Part shown: positions 46,438 to 55,684 of the stretch, in pieces
Numbering within the stretch: the stretch's first letter is position 1
How the letters are laid out: each line of letters opens with the position of its first letter
Assembly: GCF_004339745.1 (NCBI RefSeq)
Contig: NZ_SMGP01000001.1
Location: forward strand, 1,178,001 to 1,242,000
Source: Paraburkholderia sp. BL9I2N2
GTDB taxonomy: Bacteria > Pseudomonadota > Gammaproteobacteria > Burkholderiales > Burkholderiaceae
Reading direction: 5' to 3'
Length of the DNA stretch: 64,000 nt
Program-made: the position numbers and the translations under genes
The notes under the pieces: generated by a model
What the model was told of the DNA's origin: nothing
Seen by the model: only the letters and a program-made list of their open reading frames with translations
Databases searched by the model: none

Positions 46438-47814
46438 CTAAGATAAGTGGTGTGCACGATCACTCGGCGCTACAAACGCCGTCATATGCCACCACCAACG
46501 TCGAAGGGCCGCGCGTAAGATCTGCTCTGCGAAGCGCCACCGCAATTGCCGAAAATTCTGTAGCGTTCGGTGCTGCCTTCGAGTTTCCGGTGACGGCCTG
46601 TTTCCACCCCCGTGTGGTACGTTGGCAGCAACGCTCCTTGACAGCCAATCGCTATTGCTCAATGTACACAGCGCATAGGTTTTCAGGGGGAGCATGAGAA
46701 AGAGGTTAATGGGTGTGTAAAGAGAAAAACCAAGAGATCGAATCTGGCGAGCGCGAACCGATGCCACGCTACAGCGGATCATGGTCAACGATGCGATCGT
46801 CAGGCCTGTCCACCGCGGCACTGTCGCTGTCAATGCGAGCTGCGCGAGCCCCGCTAGAAGCGATAAGGCGAGAAATAGCGAGGCGAGATTCAGGCCGATC
46901 ACGTCCAGCGTAAGGTAGCGATCGAGACAGGGCAGCAGGCGCAGCGAAAGCAACGTGTCCCGATACGTGCTGCGCGCCCAGCGCAGTTGTTGGCGCAGAT
47001 ACGCCCCCAGTCTGTCCGGAACGACTGTCGCCACACTGGCGTCCGGAACGTACTCTGTCCGGTAACCTGCGGTCAGCATGAGAATCGTGAGATGGCGGTC
47101 CTCGCCGAAGTCGCTCGGTTTCCCCCGAAAAAACTGTGTCTCGTACTGGTCTAACAGCAAAAGAAGCACGGACCATCGGTATATGGTACACGGACCGCAA
47201 CAGCACATAACAGCGCCGAAGCGAGCCTGTGCGGCGAGTTCTTCGTTGCAAGCCAACCAGTACTCCATATCGATCAGACGGGTCAGCCAGGTGTCGCTCA
47301 GGTTGCCGGCCGTTAACTGACCCATGGCCGTGCCGATCGCTGGATTTTGCATTCTCAATGCAAGCTTCGTGACCACGTCTGAGCCGATTATCGTGTCCGA
47401 GTCGACGTTGAGCACCAAATCTCAAAACGAGCGGCTTATCGCGGTGATCTGTGCCTTGCGCTTTCCCATATTTTGGGGAAGCGTAATGAGGTTGAATCTC
47501 GGGGCGCATGTATACGCATCGTATAGCGGCCTCACGGCGTCGAGATTCGCAGAACCATCATCAACCACGTAGACCCGCAGTTTTCCGGCGTAGTCCTGGT
47601 TTGCGATGGACTCCAGGCATGCCGAGAGTGTGCACGGGTCCTCGTTGAAGCAGGGCACGATGACATCCACGTCCGGCAGAGCGTCGGAGTCCACCAGGCC
47701 GTCCGACAGCGATGACAGGTTTGTCGGCTGAGCATAAAGCGCCTGCGTGCTTTTATAGACAGTCGAGCGCAGCGCATAAAACGAGACAGCGCTAGTTGCG
47801 GCAAGCATGTTCAT
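46438..47814 (-). pseudogene. nodC: N-acetylglucosaminyltransferase nodC with an in-frame stop
   Basis: Chitin-oligosaccharide synthase that builds the Nod-factor backbone at the inner membrane. It starts [20 protein letters not shown] (ATG 47814, overlapping nodB by 23 bases). DVIVPCFNED and VVDDGSAN are followed by a TGA at 47422-47424 (codon 131). The same frame then continues as DLVLNVDSDT, GPCTIYRW, GEDRHLT and QQLRWARSTY, with C-terminal membrane segments, for about 458 residues in all. The usual residue at the stop is Gly (GGA), so one G-to-T change explains it. The truncated product lacks the DxD and QxxRW catalytic motifs. Confidence 0.92.
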
Positions 47815-48484
47815 AGGGTGTCTGGTTTGTCCGGTGAGGTTGAGGAAGCGATCGGATTGCAAACCCCCGGTCATGCAATGCTGGAATCATGAGGGACAGC
47901 GCCATGAGGGTCTGCTCGCGCTGACCAGCGTGAGTGCATCGTCCCAACTCATCGGGGGGGCATCCGTCGTGCAAGAGTACAATTGCGCCAGGCCGGACAG
48001 AGGCCAGCACTGCGCTGACAATCGCGTCGACGCCGGGACGGGACCAGTCTCGCGGGTCTACCGACCAGTGGAGGGGCGCCAGACCAGTACTCGCTGACGT
48101 AGTGAGCACTGCTTCGGTCCACATGCCGTACGGGGCACGCATATACCGCAGCGAAGCCTGGGGGCACGCCATCCTGATGACGCTGCTTGCCGTTAGTATT
48201 TCCTGTTGTACCTCGGTGGGTTCGCATCTGGACAGGTCCGGATGAGTCATCGTGTGGTTTGCGACCTCGTGCCCTTCTGCGATCATCCGTCGGATCAGCT
48301 TCGGCTGGTCCGCTGCGTACGCACCGATGACGCAGAAAGTCGCTGGCACTCGGTGTTCCGCCAGCACATCGAGGACGTCCGGTGTGCAAAGTGGATTAGG
48401 GCCGTCGTCAAACGTCAAATAAACGGTGCGACGCCCGGTGGTGTCAGCGCACTCGCTACGCGCTTCGGATAAGCAGTGTCTCAC
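47792..48484 (-). CDS. nodB: Chitooligosaccharide deacetylase NodB
   Basis: Removes the N-acetyl group from the non-reducing end of the chitin oligomer made by NodC. 230 residues, NodB/polysaccharide-deacetylase fold. Metal-binding and catalytic motifs: TFDDGPNP (24-31), [10 protein letters not shown] (His-x3-His), [12 protein letters not shown] and HWSVDPRDW, with IVLLHDG near the end. The start overlaps the nodA stop (ATGA at 48481-48484) and the end overlaps nodC, the standard coupled nodABC arrangement. Confidence 0.95.
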   Translation of the reverse strand: MRHCLSEARSECADTTGRRTVYLTFDDGPNPLCTPDVLDVLAEHRVPATFCVIGAYAADQPKLIRRMIAEGHEVANHTMTHPDLSRCEPTEVQQEILTASSVIRMACPQASLRYMRAPYGMWTEAVLTTSASTGLAPLHWSVDPRDWSRPGVDAIVSAVLASVRPGAIVLLHDGCPPDELGRCTHAGQREQTLMALSLMIPALHDRGFAIRSLPQPHRTNQTPYEHACRN

Positions 48485-49113
48485 AGCTCTGGCCCGTTCC
48501 GATCAATTATCGTTCCGGTCGGCCACTCGCTCATTGACCGTCCAATCGGTAAGACGACAACGAGTACGTCCTCGATGCGCGTGGGCGGCGTATCGAGATG
48601 CACTTCTCGAAGGGTCGACCTCACGCGAACTCCAGACACAATAGTCGCCAGACCGTGTCGGCCGAGCAGCCTTGCAATATGTTGCCGCATTGCGTGTCGA
48701 ACCGTGCCGAAGCCGAATGGAACGCCTAGTTCCTGCAACACGGGGTACATCACGCGCATTAAATGAGGGATTCCGAGCCCCTCAAGATCCGGACGTACCG
48801 CGTACAATCCTAGTTCGGCCACCAGTAGATCGACTGCGCCAACTTTGATGAAACGGCGCAGTGCGCCGATATGAGCCGCTACGCCGCGTGCGTCGTAGCC
48901 GATTGCACGCACCTCTGGCCTCGCACCAGCCCAACTGTGATTGCCTTCGAATGGTTTTGCGTTAAACGCCCCGGTCGGTCCGTAGGTCTTTCGGAAGAAC
49001 TCGGACAGTTCGATGTGGTCGACGAGTCGCAACTCATTTTCCCAAGCCAGCCTCCACCGCACCTGAGAGCGCAGGGCGAGAGGTCCTCCAGCTGTGGACA
49101 CCGCCAGGTTCAT
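48481..49113 (-). CDS. nodA: Nod-factor N-acyltransferase NodA
   Basis: Transfers a fatty acyl chain to the free amino group of the deacetylated chitooligosaccharide. 210 residues, slightly longer than the common 196 because of the N-terminal extension [14 protein letters not shown]; the canonical [20 protein letters not shown] follows. [18 protein letters not shown] and [20 protein letters not shown] are typical NodA. First gene of nodABC. Nod box 3 lies about 1.07 kb upstream, farther than usual, with degenerate sequence between. Confidence 0.95.
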   Translation of the reverse strand: MNLAVSTAGGPLALRSQVRWRLAWENELRLVDHIELSEFFRKTYGPTGAFNAKPFEGNHSWAGARPEVRAIGYDARGVAAHIGALRRFIKVGAVDLLVAELGLYAVRPDLEGLGIPHLMRVMYPVLQELGVPFGFGTVRHAMRQHIARLLGRHGLATIVSGVRVRSTLREVHLDTPPTRIEDVLVVVLPIGRSMSEWPTGTIIDRNGPEL

Positions 49114-49345
49114 GACTGCCTCCTATGCGCCGTCCGGCCTTTGAGGGTGGACCTGACGAACGCGAATGACTTGCTGGGATAGCGGTGCGATTTCAAGAAA
49201 TCGTCTGCACTCTGGAACAGTTCTGGGATGAAGCCCGAAGAAAAGAGCATTACCGTCAACGCTTCACGGACCAATCGAACCTCATCCACAACGGAGATTA
49301 CATCGAGTGCGCGTGCCTTTCTCACCAGATCTACAAAAGACTTCT
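49110..49345 (-). pseudogene. Truncated response-regulator receiver fragment (FixJ/NodW-like) upstream of nodA
   Basis: The minus-strand frame ending 4 bases into nodA (ATGA overlap at 49110-49113) contains VISVVDEVRLVREALTVMLF and IPELFQSADDFLKSHR. This resembles the start of FixJ/NodW-type receiver domains (VVDDDxxVREAL). The phosphoacceptor region and output domain are missing. The same frame is open upstream to 49769 but that part is not recognisable. Confidence 0.5.
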
Positions 49346-50181
49346 CCCGCATCTTCCGCTCGATCTGACTGCGATCAACACGTGATCCATTTGGCCGGGT
49401 CGCTGAAGCATTTGGCATCTGCAATCGGCTGCTACCCATTCGTCGCGAAGCCACGGCGAAATCGAGCATTGGTTCAACTGTACGAAGGTAAGCGGCCGAT
49501 ATAGAAACGATTTGGATAACTATGCGAAGGTTTGCCGGTAGTAAGCGCCAACGCGTCATGCAAGACGCTTGTCGCGTCGTGTCGGCGCGATCCAGCTTGC
49601 CCATGCCGCCGAAGACTGTGGCCGCATTGGACATGCGCCTCGGTTGATGCTCTGCGGACACCCGAGTTTTTTTCTCGGAGTCGGGCCAAAGATCGACAAC
49701 CATCCTGATATGCCTAAATTCCATTTCTCCGGCCCGACGTATTGCTACAGTATTCATGAAAGCGTCCACGAGAAATTGACCTGAAATTTGGTGCCGTGGC
49801 TTCCGAGAACGTTCAGCGAGTTCGGCATCGCCGTTTCCTTCGTGCAGGTGATGAAGCGTCGCCAGTGGTGCTTCATGTTCCCACCGTTATGGCCGCCCGT
49901 CGGGCCGTACACGTCGCTGTTGCGCCATGCGTGAGCCAGTCACAGGCCGACTGTGCTCGGCGATGAGCTTGCGCTTGATCCTTGTCCGAGCAGCGACAGG
50001 GTCGCGCTCGCGTGGGCGTGTCCCGATGCATGTGATTGATCGACAACTGCTGCAATGTCAGTTCCTCGGCTTCGCTCAGTTCTACCGCACACTTCATCCG
50101 CTACCCCGGCACCACGAAGGCGCCAGCAGGTTTGCGAAATCCAATCGGATTTACCAGGAACACTATCCTCCATGGCGTACA
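49346..50181. other. Degenerate region between nod box 3 and nodABC, with IS630 remnant
   Basis: About 49760-50110 encodes, on the minus strand with frame breaks, MKCAVELSEAEELTLQQLSI and LTHAWRNSDVYG then GGHNGGN, the N-terminal HTH part of an IS630-type transposase. No intact gene is present. The insertion lengthens the nodA leader to about 1 kb. Confidence 0.6.
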
Positions 50182-50228
50182 ATTCGTAAAATCGATTGTT
50201 TTGATGGAACACATCCACATTATTTATA
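50182..50228 (-). promoter_or_regulatory. nod box 3, promoter of nodABC
   Basis: Reading leftward: AATGTGGATGTGTTCCATC, then AAAACAATCGATTTTACG. This is the best match of the three to the consensus, with the ATC-N9-GAT core intact. It lies 10 bases from nodD copy 3, which is divergent. Confidence 0.92.
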
Positions 50229-50238
50229 AGTTGGGATC

Positions 50239-51186
50239 ATGCGTTTCAAGGGCCTCGATCTAAATCTCCTCGTCGCGCTCGATGCTCTGATGACCGAGCG
50301 TAACCTCACCGCGGCGGCACGCAGCATCAACCTGAGCCAGCCGGCCATGAGCGCGGCCGTCGCCCGGCTACGCGCCTATTTCTGCGATGAACTGTTTACG
50401 ATGAGGGGCCGGGAACTTGTCCCCACACCGCGTGCTGAAGGGCTCGCTGCTCCAATCCGCGAGGCTCTGGTGCACATCCAGCTCTCCGTTATTTCCCGGG
50501 ACGTCTTCAACCCGGCCAAATCGGATCGCCGCTTCAGGATCATCCTTTCCGATTTCATGGCAGTCGTATTTTTTCGAAAGATCGTGGAGCGTATTGCACG
50601 GGAAGCTCCCGCCGTCGGCTTCGAATTGCTACCACTTGCCGATGACCCCGATGAGGTTCTCCGGCGCGGCGAAGCCGATTTTCTTATCTTGCCGGAATTG
50701 TTCATGTCGAGCGCGCATCCTAAAGCGAAGCTGTTCGAGGAGACACTCGTGTGCGTAGGCTGCCGCACGAACAAGCAGCTATCAGGGCAGCTTACATTCG
50801 AGAGATACATGTCGATGGGGCACGTTTCGGTCAGGTTCGGACGGACGCGGCGGCCCTCCGTCGACGAGTGGTTTTTGCTTGAGCACGGCCTCAAGAGACG
50901 GAACGAGGTCATCGTGCAGAGCTTTAGCATGATCCTGCCTATGCTATTAAACACTGACCGTATAGGGACGATGCCCTTCAGGCTGGCCAAGCATTTCGAA
51001 AAAACGATGCCTCTGCGGATCGTCGAACTTCCGCTGCCACTGCCCGCATTCACCGAGGCCGTCCAATGGTCTGCCCTTCACAGCAGTGATCCGGCAAGCA
51101 ACTGGATGCGGGAGATAATATTGCAGGAGGCGTCACGCATGGTTGCTCCGCGTGAGACCACGCGAAGACCAGTCCACCCAGGTTAG
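50239..51186 (+). CDS. nodD: Flavonoid-responsive LysR-type activator NodD (copy 3)
   Basis: 315 residues, protein identical to copy 2, starting [20 protein letters not shown] with intact HTH and inducer-binding domains. Divergent from nod box 3 and nodABC, the ancestral nodD-nodABC layout, so this is likely the original copy from which copies 1 and 2 derive (inference). Confidence 0.95.
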   Translation: MRFKGLDLNLLVALDALMTERNLTAAARSINLSQPAMSAAVARLRAYFCDELFTMRGRELVPTPRAEGLAAPIREALVHIQLSVISRDVFNPAKSDRRFRIILSDFMAVVFFRKIVERIAREAPAVGFELLPLADDPDEVLRRGEADFLILPELFMSSAHPKAKLFEETLVCVGCRTNKQLSGQLTFERYMSMGHVSVRFGRTRRPSVDEWFLLEHGLKRRNEVIVQSFSMILPMLLNTDRIGTMPFRLAKHFEKTMPLRIVELPLPLPAFTEAVQWSALHSSDPASNWMREIILQEASRMVAPRETTRRPVHPG

Positions 51187-51680
51187 GAAATGGGATCTTT
51201 CAGCAAGGCTTATGCGGCATGGATCTGTGGGGTTTCGAAGGTTTTGTGGCGACATAACGGATATCACCACAGCAGGCCTGATTCGGCGCGGTGACGGCAA
51301 ACGCCTGATTGAGCAGGTTCGGCGCGACCGGCAAGCCGTGTCAATCTGGTTGTTGCCTTGAATTTGCGTTTCTGGTTGCAACGCAACCCCCTGCTTGCGA
51401 TGCAGTCTCTTTATCGGATACGCCGACGTGCAAGCCATGAGCTACGAGGTGCCTTGCGGGCGTTCGGTCCCATAACTCTCGCGGGACCGCTGAGGTGCGG
51501 CAGTACCTCTACCTCAGGCCTCAGGATTACCCACAAGTTGTCGTAGCTGGACTATTCGTTTTGCCTGAAGAGGCGATACATCTTTGTGACTTCGTGCAAT
51601 ATGAAAGACCCGCGCCACATGACCGTGGGGCCGGGAGGGTGATCATGTTTGCGATTCAGATAGCCGCCGAGCATGGCGAT

Positions 51681-53112
51681 GAGCTAACGTCAATAGTGGT
51701 GTATGAGCAGCATCGTGACTGTCGATTTCAAGCGGCGAATTTCTGCTGAACCGGTCGATCGTCTTGCACCGGTTCGCCGTCCTTGAAGGCAATACCCTCA
51801 AGCAACAGCTTGATCTTTTCCGGGCCGTTGATACGGCGCCAGGTTTTCTCGGCTTCCTCGATCAGCTTGAATGCCAGACCCAGGAAAGTTGGTCGCGACA
51901 GGCAGTTACGCGTACGTGTCGTACGGTGGCGCACCGTCGCGAACGTCGATTCGATCGCGTTGGTCGTGCGGAGGTGCTGCCAATGTTCGGCAGGGAACTC
52001 GTAAAACGCGAGCAAGGCCTCCCGGTCCTTCTTCAACGTCTCGGTCGCCTTCGGATATTTCGCTGCATAGATCGACACGAAACGATCGAACGCGGCGTGG
52101 GCTTCGGCGCGTGTTGCGGCCATCCAGATCGATTGCATGTCGGCCTTCGCGCGCGCCTGTTGCGACTTGGGCAGCGCGTTGAGTACGTTGCCCATTTTGT
52201 GAAACCAACAGCGCTGACCACGCGTCGCCGGAAACACCTCTTCCAGCGCCGCCCAGAAGCCCATCGCGCCATCGCCAATCGCCAGCCGCGGACCCCCCTG
52301 CAGGCCACGCTTTTTCAGGTCGAGCAGCAACTCCAGCCACGATGCTTTCGTCTCGCGATATCCATCACCGATCGCCACGCGCTCTTTACTCCCGTCCGGC
52401 CTCACGCCGATGACCACCAGCAGACATTGACCGGCCGAGTTCTCGCTGCGCAGCCCTGTATGAATGCCGTCGACCCACCAATAGACGTAGTGCGACTCGG
52501 ACATATCACGCCGGCTCCAGGCTACGTGCTCGTCAGCCCATTGCGCCTTCAGCCGGCTCACCACGTTGGCCGACAAGCCCTTGGCGTCATCGCCCAGCAG
52601 CACGCTCAGCGCTTCGCCCATGTCGCCCGTTGAGATGCCCTTCAGATACAGCCACGGCAGTGCCGCGCTTACACGGGGCGATTTCCTCACATACGGTGGC
52701 ACAATCGCCGAATTGAACTTCACGCCTGATCCTGATCGATCGCGCACCTTCGGCACCTTCACCGGAACCGGCCCGGCGGCCGTCAACACCTCGCGTTCCG
52801 GCAAGTAGCCGTTGCGCACCACGGCGCGTTGCCCGTGCAAAGTCTTGACGTTTGCGAACCGCTCCATCAGCTCTGCCAACTCCGCCTCAATCGCTTGTTG
52901 AATCACCTGCCGTGCTCCGTGGCGGATCAATTCGTCCAACCCCAGGCCGGCGCCCGATAGACCGAAGACTGCTTTTTCCGTAGACTTGCTCATGGTGGAT
53001 GGTTTGTTTGTTTGCTGGTTTCCGACTTCGACAATCAGATTCTCAGCTGAAACCTCCACCGCCTTCAACCTCTCGCCGCAACTCCCCCGTACACCACTTC
53101 CGACTTTAGCTC
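51681..53112 (-). mobile_element. IS256-family element with 9-bp target duplication
   Basis: 1432 bp, flanked by CATGGCGAT on both sides (51672-51680 and 53113-53121), a perfect 9-base target duplication. Ends are inverted repeats beginning GAGCTAA and sharing AGTGGTGTA. The insertion interrupts the IS4-family transposase gene. The perfect duplication and intact transposase suggest a recent event. Confidence 0.95.
51728..52993 (-). CDS. IS256-family transposase (mutator type)
   Basis: 421 residues from MSKSTEKAVFGLSGAGLGLD (ATG 52993). DDE residues fall in VYWWVDGIHTGLR, LAIGDGAMGFWAAL and the TTNAIESTFATVRHRTTRTR signature. The longer upstream frame begins near the element end without a ribosome site, so I use 52993. 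Complete and probably functional. Confidence 0.95.
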   Translation of the reverse strand: MSKSTEKAVFGLSGAGLGLDELIRHGARQVIQQAIEAELAELMERFANVKTLHGQRAVVRNGYLPEREVLTAAGPVPVKVPKVRDRSGSGVKFNSAIVPPYVRKSPRVSAALPWLYLKGISTGDMGEALSVLLGDDAKGLSANVVSRLKAQWADEHVAWSRRDMSESHYVYWWVDGIHTGLRSENSAGQCLLVVIGVRPDGSKERVAIGDGYRETKASWLELLLDLKKRGLQGGPRLAIGDGAMGFWAALEEVFPATRGQRCWFHKMGNVLNALPKSQQARAKADMQSIWMAATRAEAHAAFDRFVSIYAAKYPKATETLKKDREALLAFYEFPAEHWQHLRTTNAIESTFATVRHRTTRTRNCLSRPTFLGLAFKLIEEAEKTWRRINGPEKIKLLLEGIAFKDGEPVQDDRPVQQKFAA

Positions 53113-54375
53113 CATGGCGATCCACAAGACAGCCTGTCGCAGCGACGGAGTCTGCGCTGGCGCTTTTGTAGTGCCATGCGTGTGGCTATAAAGTGCCTGC
53201 CATTCGATGGGCTGAAGCAATACTTCGCACGAAAGATCCGGGTCGGCTCGTGCGAGCAGGGTCGCATACAGGATGCGCCAGCTGATGACGGCAAACAGCG
53301 CAGTCGCGCGTACGAACCTGTCGAGATTGCCAAATTGTCGGGCCTCAATCCGGCAGCCGCTTTTCAGGACGCGATGCCAGGTTTCGATCGTCCAGCGGCG
53401 CGCATACCAGGCCAGTCTTTCAAGGACCTCGTCAAACGTGGTCGTAGGCACCGAACTCAGCAGCATCCATTCCAACGCTTCAACGTCGCCTGGCGGCGCC
53501 TCTTCGAGAGCGTGAATCGCAAACACATCGGTCTGCTGCAAACGGGTCTGCCTTTTGCGCCTCTGCGGGGGGCGCAATCTTACGGCCGTGCAACGCAAGG
53601 TCAGTCGCGCTGTACGCTGCGGCAAGTTGCCTCTTGCAGGGACCAGAAGCTCAGTATTGCCTACAGGCGCAGTAGCAAGCACAGTATCCCAAAGATACTC
53701 ATCGGGATGCATGACGCGCCGGTTGCGGGAAGCACGAACCAGCCAGTCCACGCCATCAGGTCGTTCAGTCGTAAACAGTTCGTACAGGTCGCTCTCGCGG
53801 TCGCCCACGCCGACAAGCCGGGTCCCGGCACAACGGGCCTTGAGTGCGGCAAGATGCTCGATGCCTTCAATCCATTTGATGCTTTCTTTTTCTTCGATCG
53901 GGCGCGTTGCGCGTTGATGCTTCTTGCCAAACCCGTTTTCGGGACGCGCCCACGTCTTCATGCCCAGCACACCCAGCGGCAGTCCTTCGGGGGTCACGGC
54001 CAGCAAGCTGTGCATGATGAAACCGCGCTCATAACGCCCGGAGCCGTAGCCCAGGCCTTCTGTCGCGGGCAGGTGCGTCAGGTTGAATTCGGTCGTGTCC
54101 TGCACGGCCAGCACAATAGGCACCTGCCCCATGCGATCCAGGGTTTGTGCAATGTGCGGCGCCAGGATTCCATCGGTATCGATCTGCGCGTTGTCGAAAA
54201 ACCGGTACGCCGCCTTAAGCTCCGAGGGCTTGAGCGATTGTGGAAACGACCCATGTGGACTACAGGCAAGCCGCCGGGCCAGCATAACCAGGCGCTGCGC
54301 CAGACGCGAGTCGCCCAGATTCGCTTCGCCGAATTCGGTACTTGCCCAATCATCTGTATCAGTTTCCTTAGCCAC

Positions 54376-55002
54376 TCGACTACTACTGCGGACAGGATGG
54401 TCGAAGTTAACATCGGCGCCACCTGTTTACAAGCGAAATTCCCCGTTCCGTTCGTATTTGTGGGTAATCCTGAGACCTCAGGCCGGGGCCCCTGCTGCGC
54501 GCGGTGACGCCGCCATCGCTCTATCCACGAATCAAAGACATAGTGCGGGTAGATGTCGATCCTGAAGAAATTCAGTTTGCGGTAGCGAGCCAAGCCAAGG
54601 GTGCGCCTGTCGGCGAACAGGAATCAGCCCATCGAAAGCGGTTGTGCCGAACAAGCGCTCGACTGCAGCGTGACATTGGCGAGCCCATGCAGCACCGCGA
54701 GAATAAAAAATCCAGGCCCCCCGGCCGAGATGGACGGTGGCGCGCAGCAGCCAGCGCAGGTTGTAACCGGCAGCGCACAGTACCGCGTGTAGCGCATCGC
54801 CGCTTTGCCCTTTGAGCGAAATAATCGGCCCGCTGTCGCAAATCGCGCCGAAGAAACAAAGGGTGGCTTCGGTGTGGGCAAAGTCGAACGCGGCGCTGCG
54901 GACGACCGGTGAGGCAATGGTGCGTAATGCCCGTCTTTGAGCTTGGTCCTGGGTGACGTCATCGATATTGGTGAATCGGCGTGACGGCGTAAGCTGCTGC
55001 CG
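54376..55002. other. Intergenic region with an IS5-type fragment
   Basis: Contains the right end of the IS4-family element (ending about 54420-54480, not defined) and an IS5-family fragment. No intact gene. Confidence 0.5.
54545..54840 (-). pseudogene. IS5-family transposase, C-terminal fragment
   Basis: The minus-strand translation gives GDALHAVLCAAGYNLRWLLR and then AAWARQCHAAVERLFGTTAF, the C-terminal block of IS5-type transposases (usually GDAINAVLAAAGYNF). N-terminal parts and ends are missing. Confidence 0.65.
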
Positions 55003-55560
55003 TTAGTCCACCAGTATTACGTCCAATACCCAGTGCCGCGTTCCTTCATGATGGAAGTATCGCGCTCTGATCCATCGTGCGCTCTTGCACGGATGCCGCC
55101 GGCAGCACCACTTCCACAACGCCTGCCAGATGGCAGTGTCGACTGCTCTGTAGACTTCTTTCGAGATGACGTATCGACGATAGTTCGACCAGCCATTGAT
55201 GATCGGGTTGAGCAGGCCGATTAGATTGACCTGTTTGGCCGATGCATTGTCCTTGATGACTGTGCGCACTTTCGTCAGAAACGCTTGAACATTCTTTTTG
55301 GTGGCTTCATGAGTAGCTTGCCGTTGGATATTTTCGAATGTTCTGCCCGAGGAAGTCGAACCCTTGCGAGAAGTACGTGATCCTGGTCCTTTCCGGGGAG
55401 AGCGTCAGTCCGCGCTCCTACAGAAAGACCTCGACCGGTGGCTTGACCTCGTCTTCCAGCAACTCTTTCGAGTGACCGGTGATCACAAAGTCGTCGGTAT
55501 AGCGCATCAGACTGAGGCAGCAATCAATGATGGACGACACCTGAAATCGGCTGCACCGAA
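55003..55560 (-). pseudogene. Group II intron reverse transcriptase/maturase, C-terminal remnant
   Basis: Minus-strand frames give, in order, DDFVITGHSKELLEDEVKP (end of the RT domain), RGLTLSPERTRITYFSQGF, then LLNPIINGWSNYRRYVISKE and ALWKWCCRRHPCKSARWIRA (maturase X domain). Several frame changes and stops are present and the 5' half is absent. The catalytic intron RNA was not identified. Confidence 0.8.
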
Positions 55561-55684
55561 GTAGACAAATCGCAGTTGTTTTGAGCGACATCAATGGAAC
55601 TCGCGTTCCCGGCGGAATCTGCGCGGCGAGATCGCAAAAGGAGAAAATAAGTAAATCAAGGCACTATAGTTTCACCGTCCTGCC

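Larger units (their letters stand above)
49975..51358. repeat. nodD/nod box module, direct repeat (copy 3)
   Basis: Shared with 27966-29345 and in part with 12330-12975. Includes an IS630 5' remnant, nod box, nodD and an IS3 orfB fragment (about 51245-51355) that follows nodD. Confidence 0.85.
51552..54375 (-). pseudogene. IS4-family (Tn5-like) transposase split by an IS256-family insertion
   Basis: The 5' part (54375 down to 53113) encodes MAKETDTDDWASTEFGEANL, VLAVQDTTEFNLTHL (first Asp), GVGDRESDLYEL (second Asp), and YARRWTIETWHRVLKSGCRI with the catalytic Glu (Y-REK-like region), ending WIAM. The remaining 39 codons resume on the far side of the insertion at 51671 as LGGYLNRKHDHPPGPTVMWR and end at 51552. 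Removing the IS256 element and one copy of the 9-base duplication restores a 460-residue protein in frame. Confidence 0.92.

Noticed and set aside
47400-47440. Programmed readthrough or selenocysteine at the nodC TGA
   Set aside because: NodC has no known Sec or recoding, no SECIS-like hairpin is evident, and the position is a plain Gly in the family.
53176-54507. 443-residue plus-strand frame
   Set aside because: Antisense to the IS4-family transposase, with a composition typical of a shadow frame. The same applies to 1023-2354, antisense to the first IS3 element.
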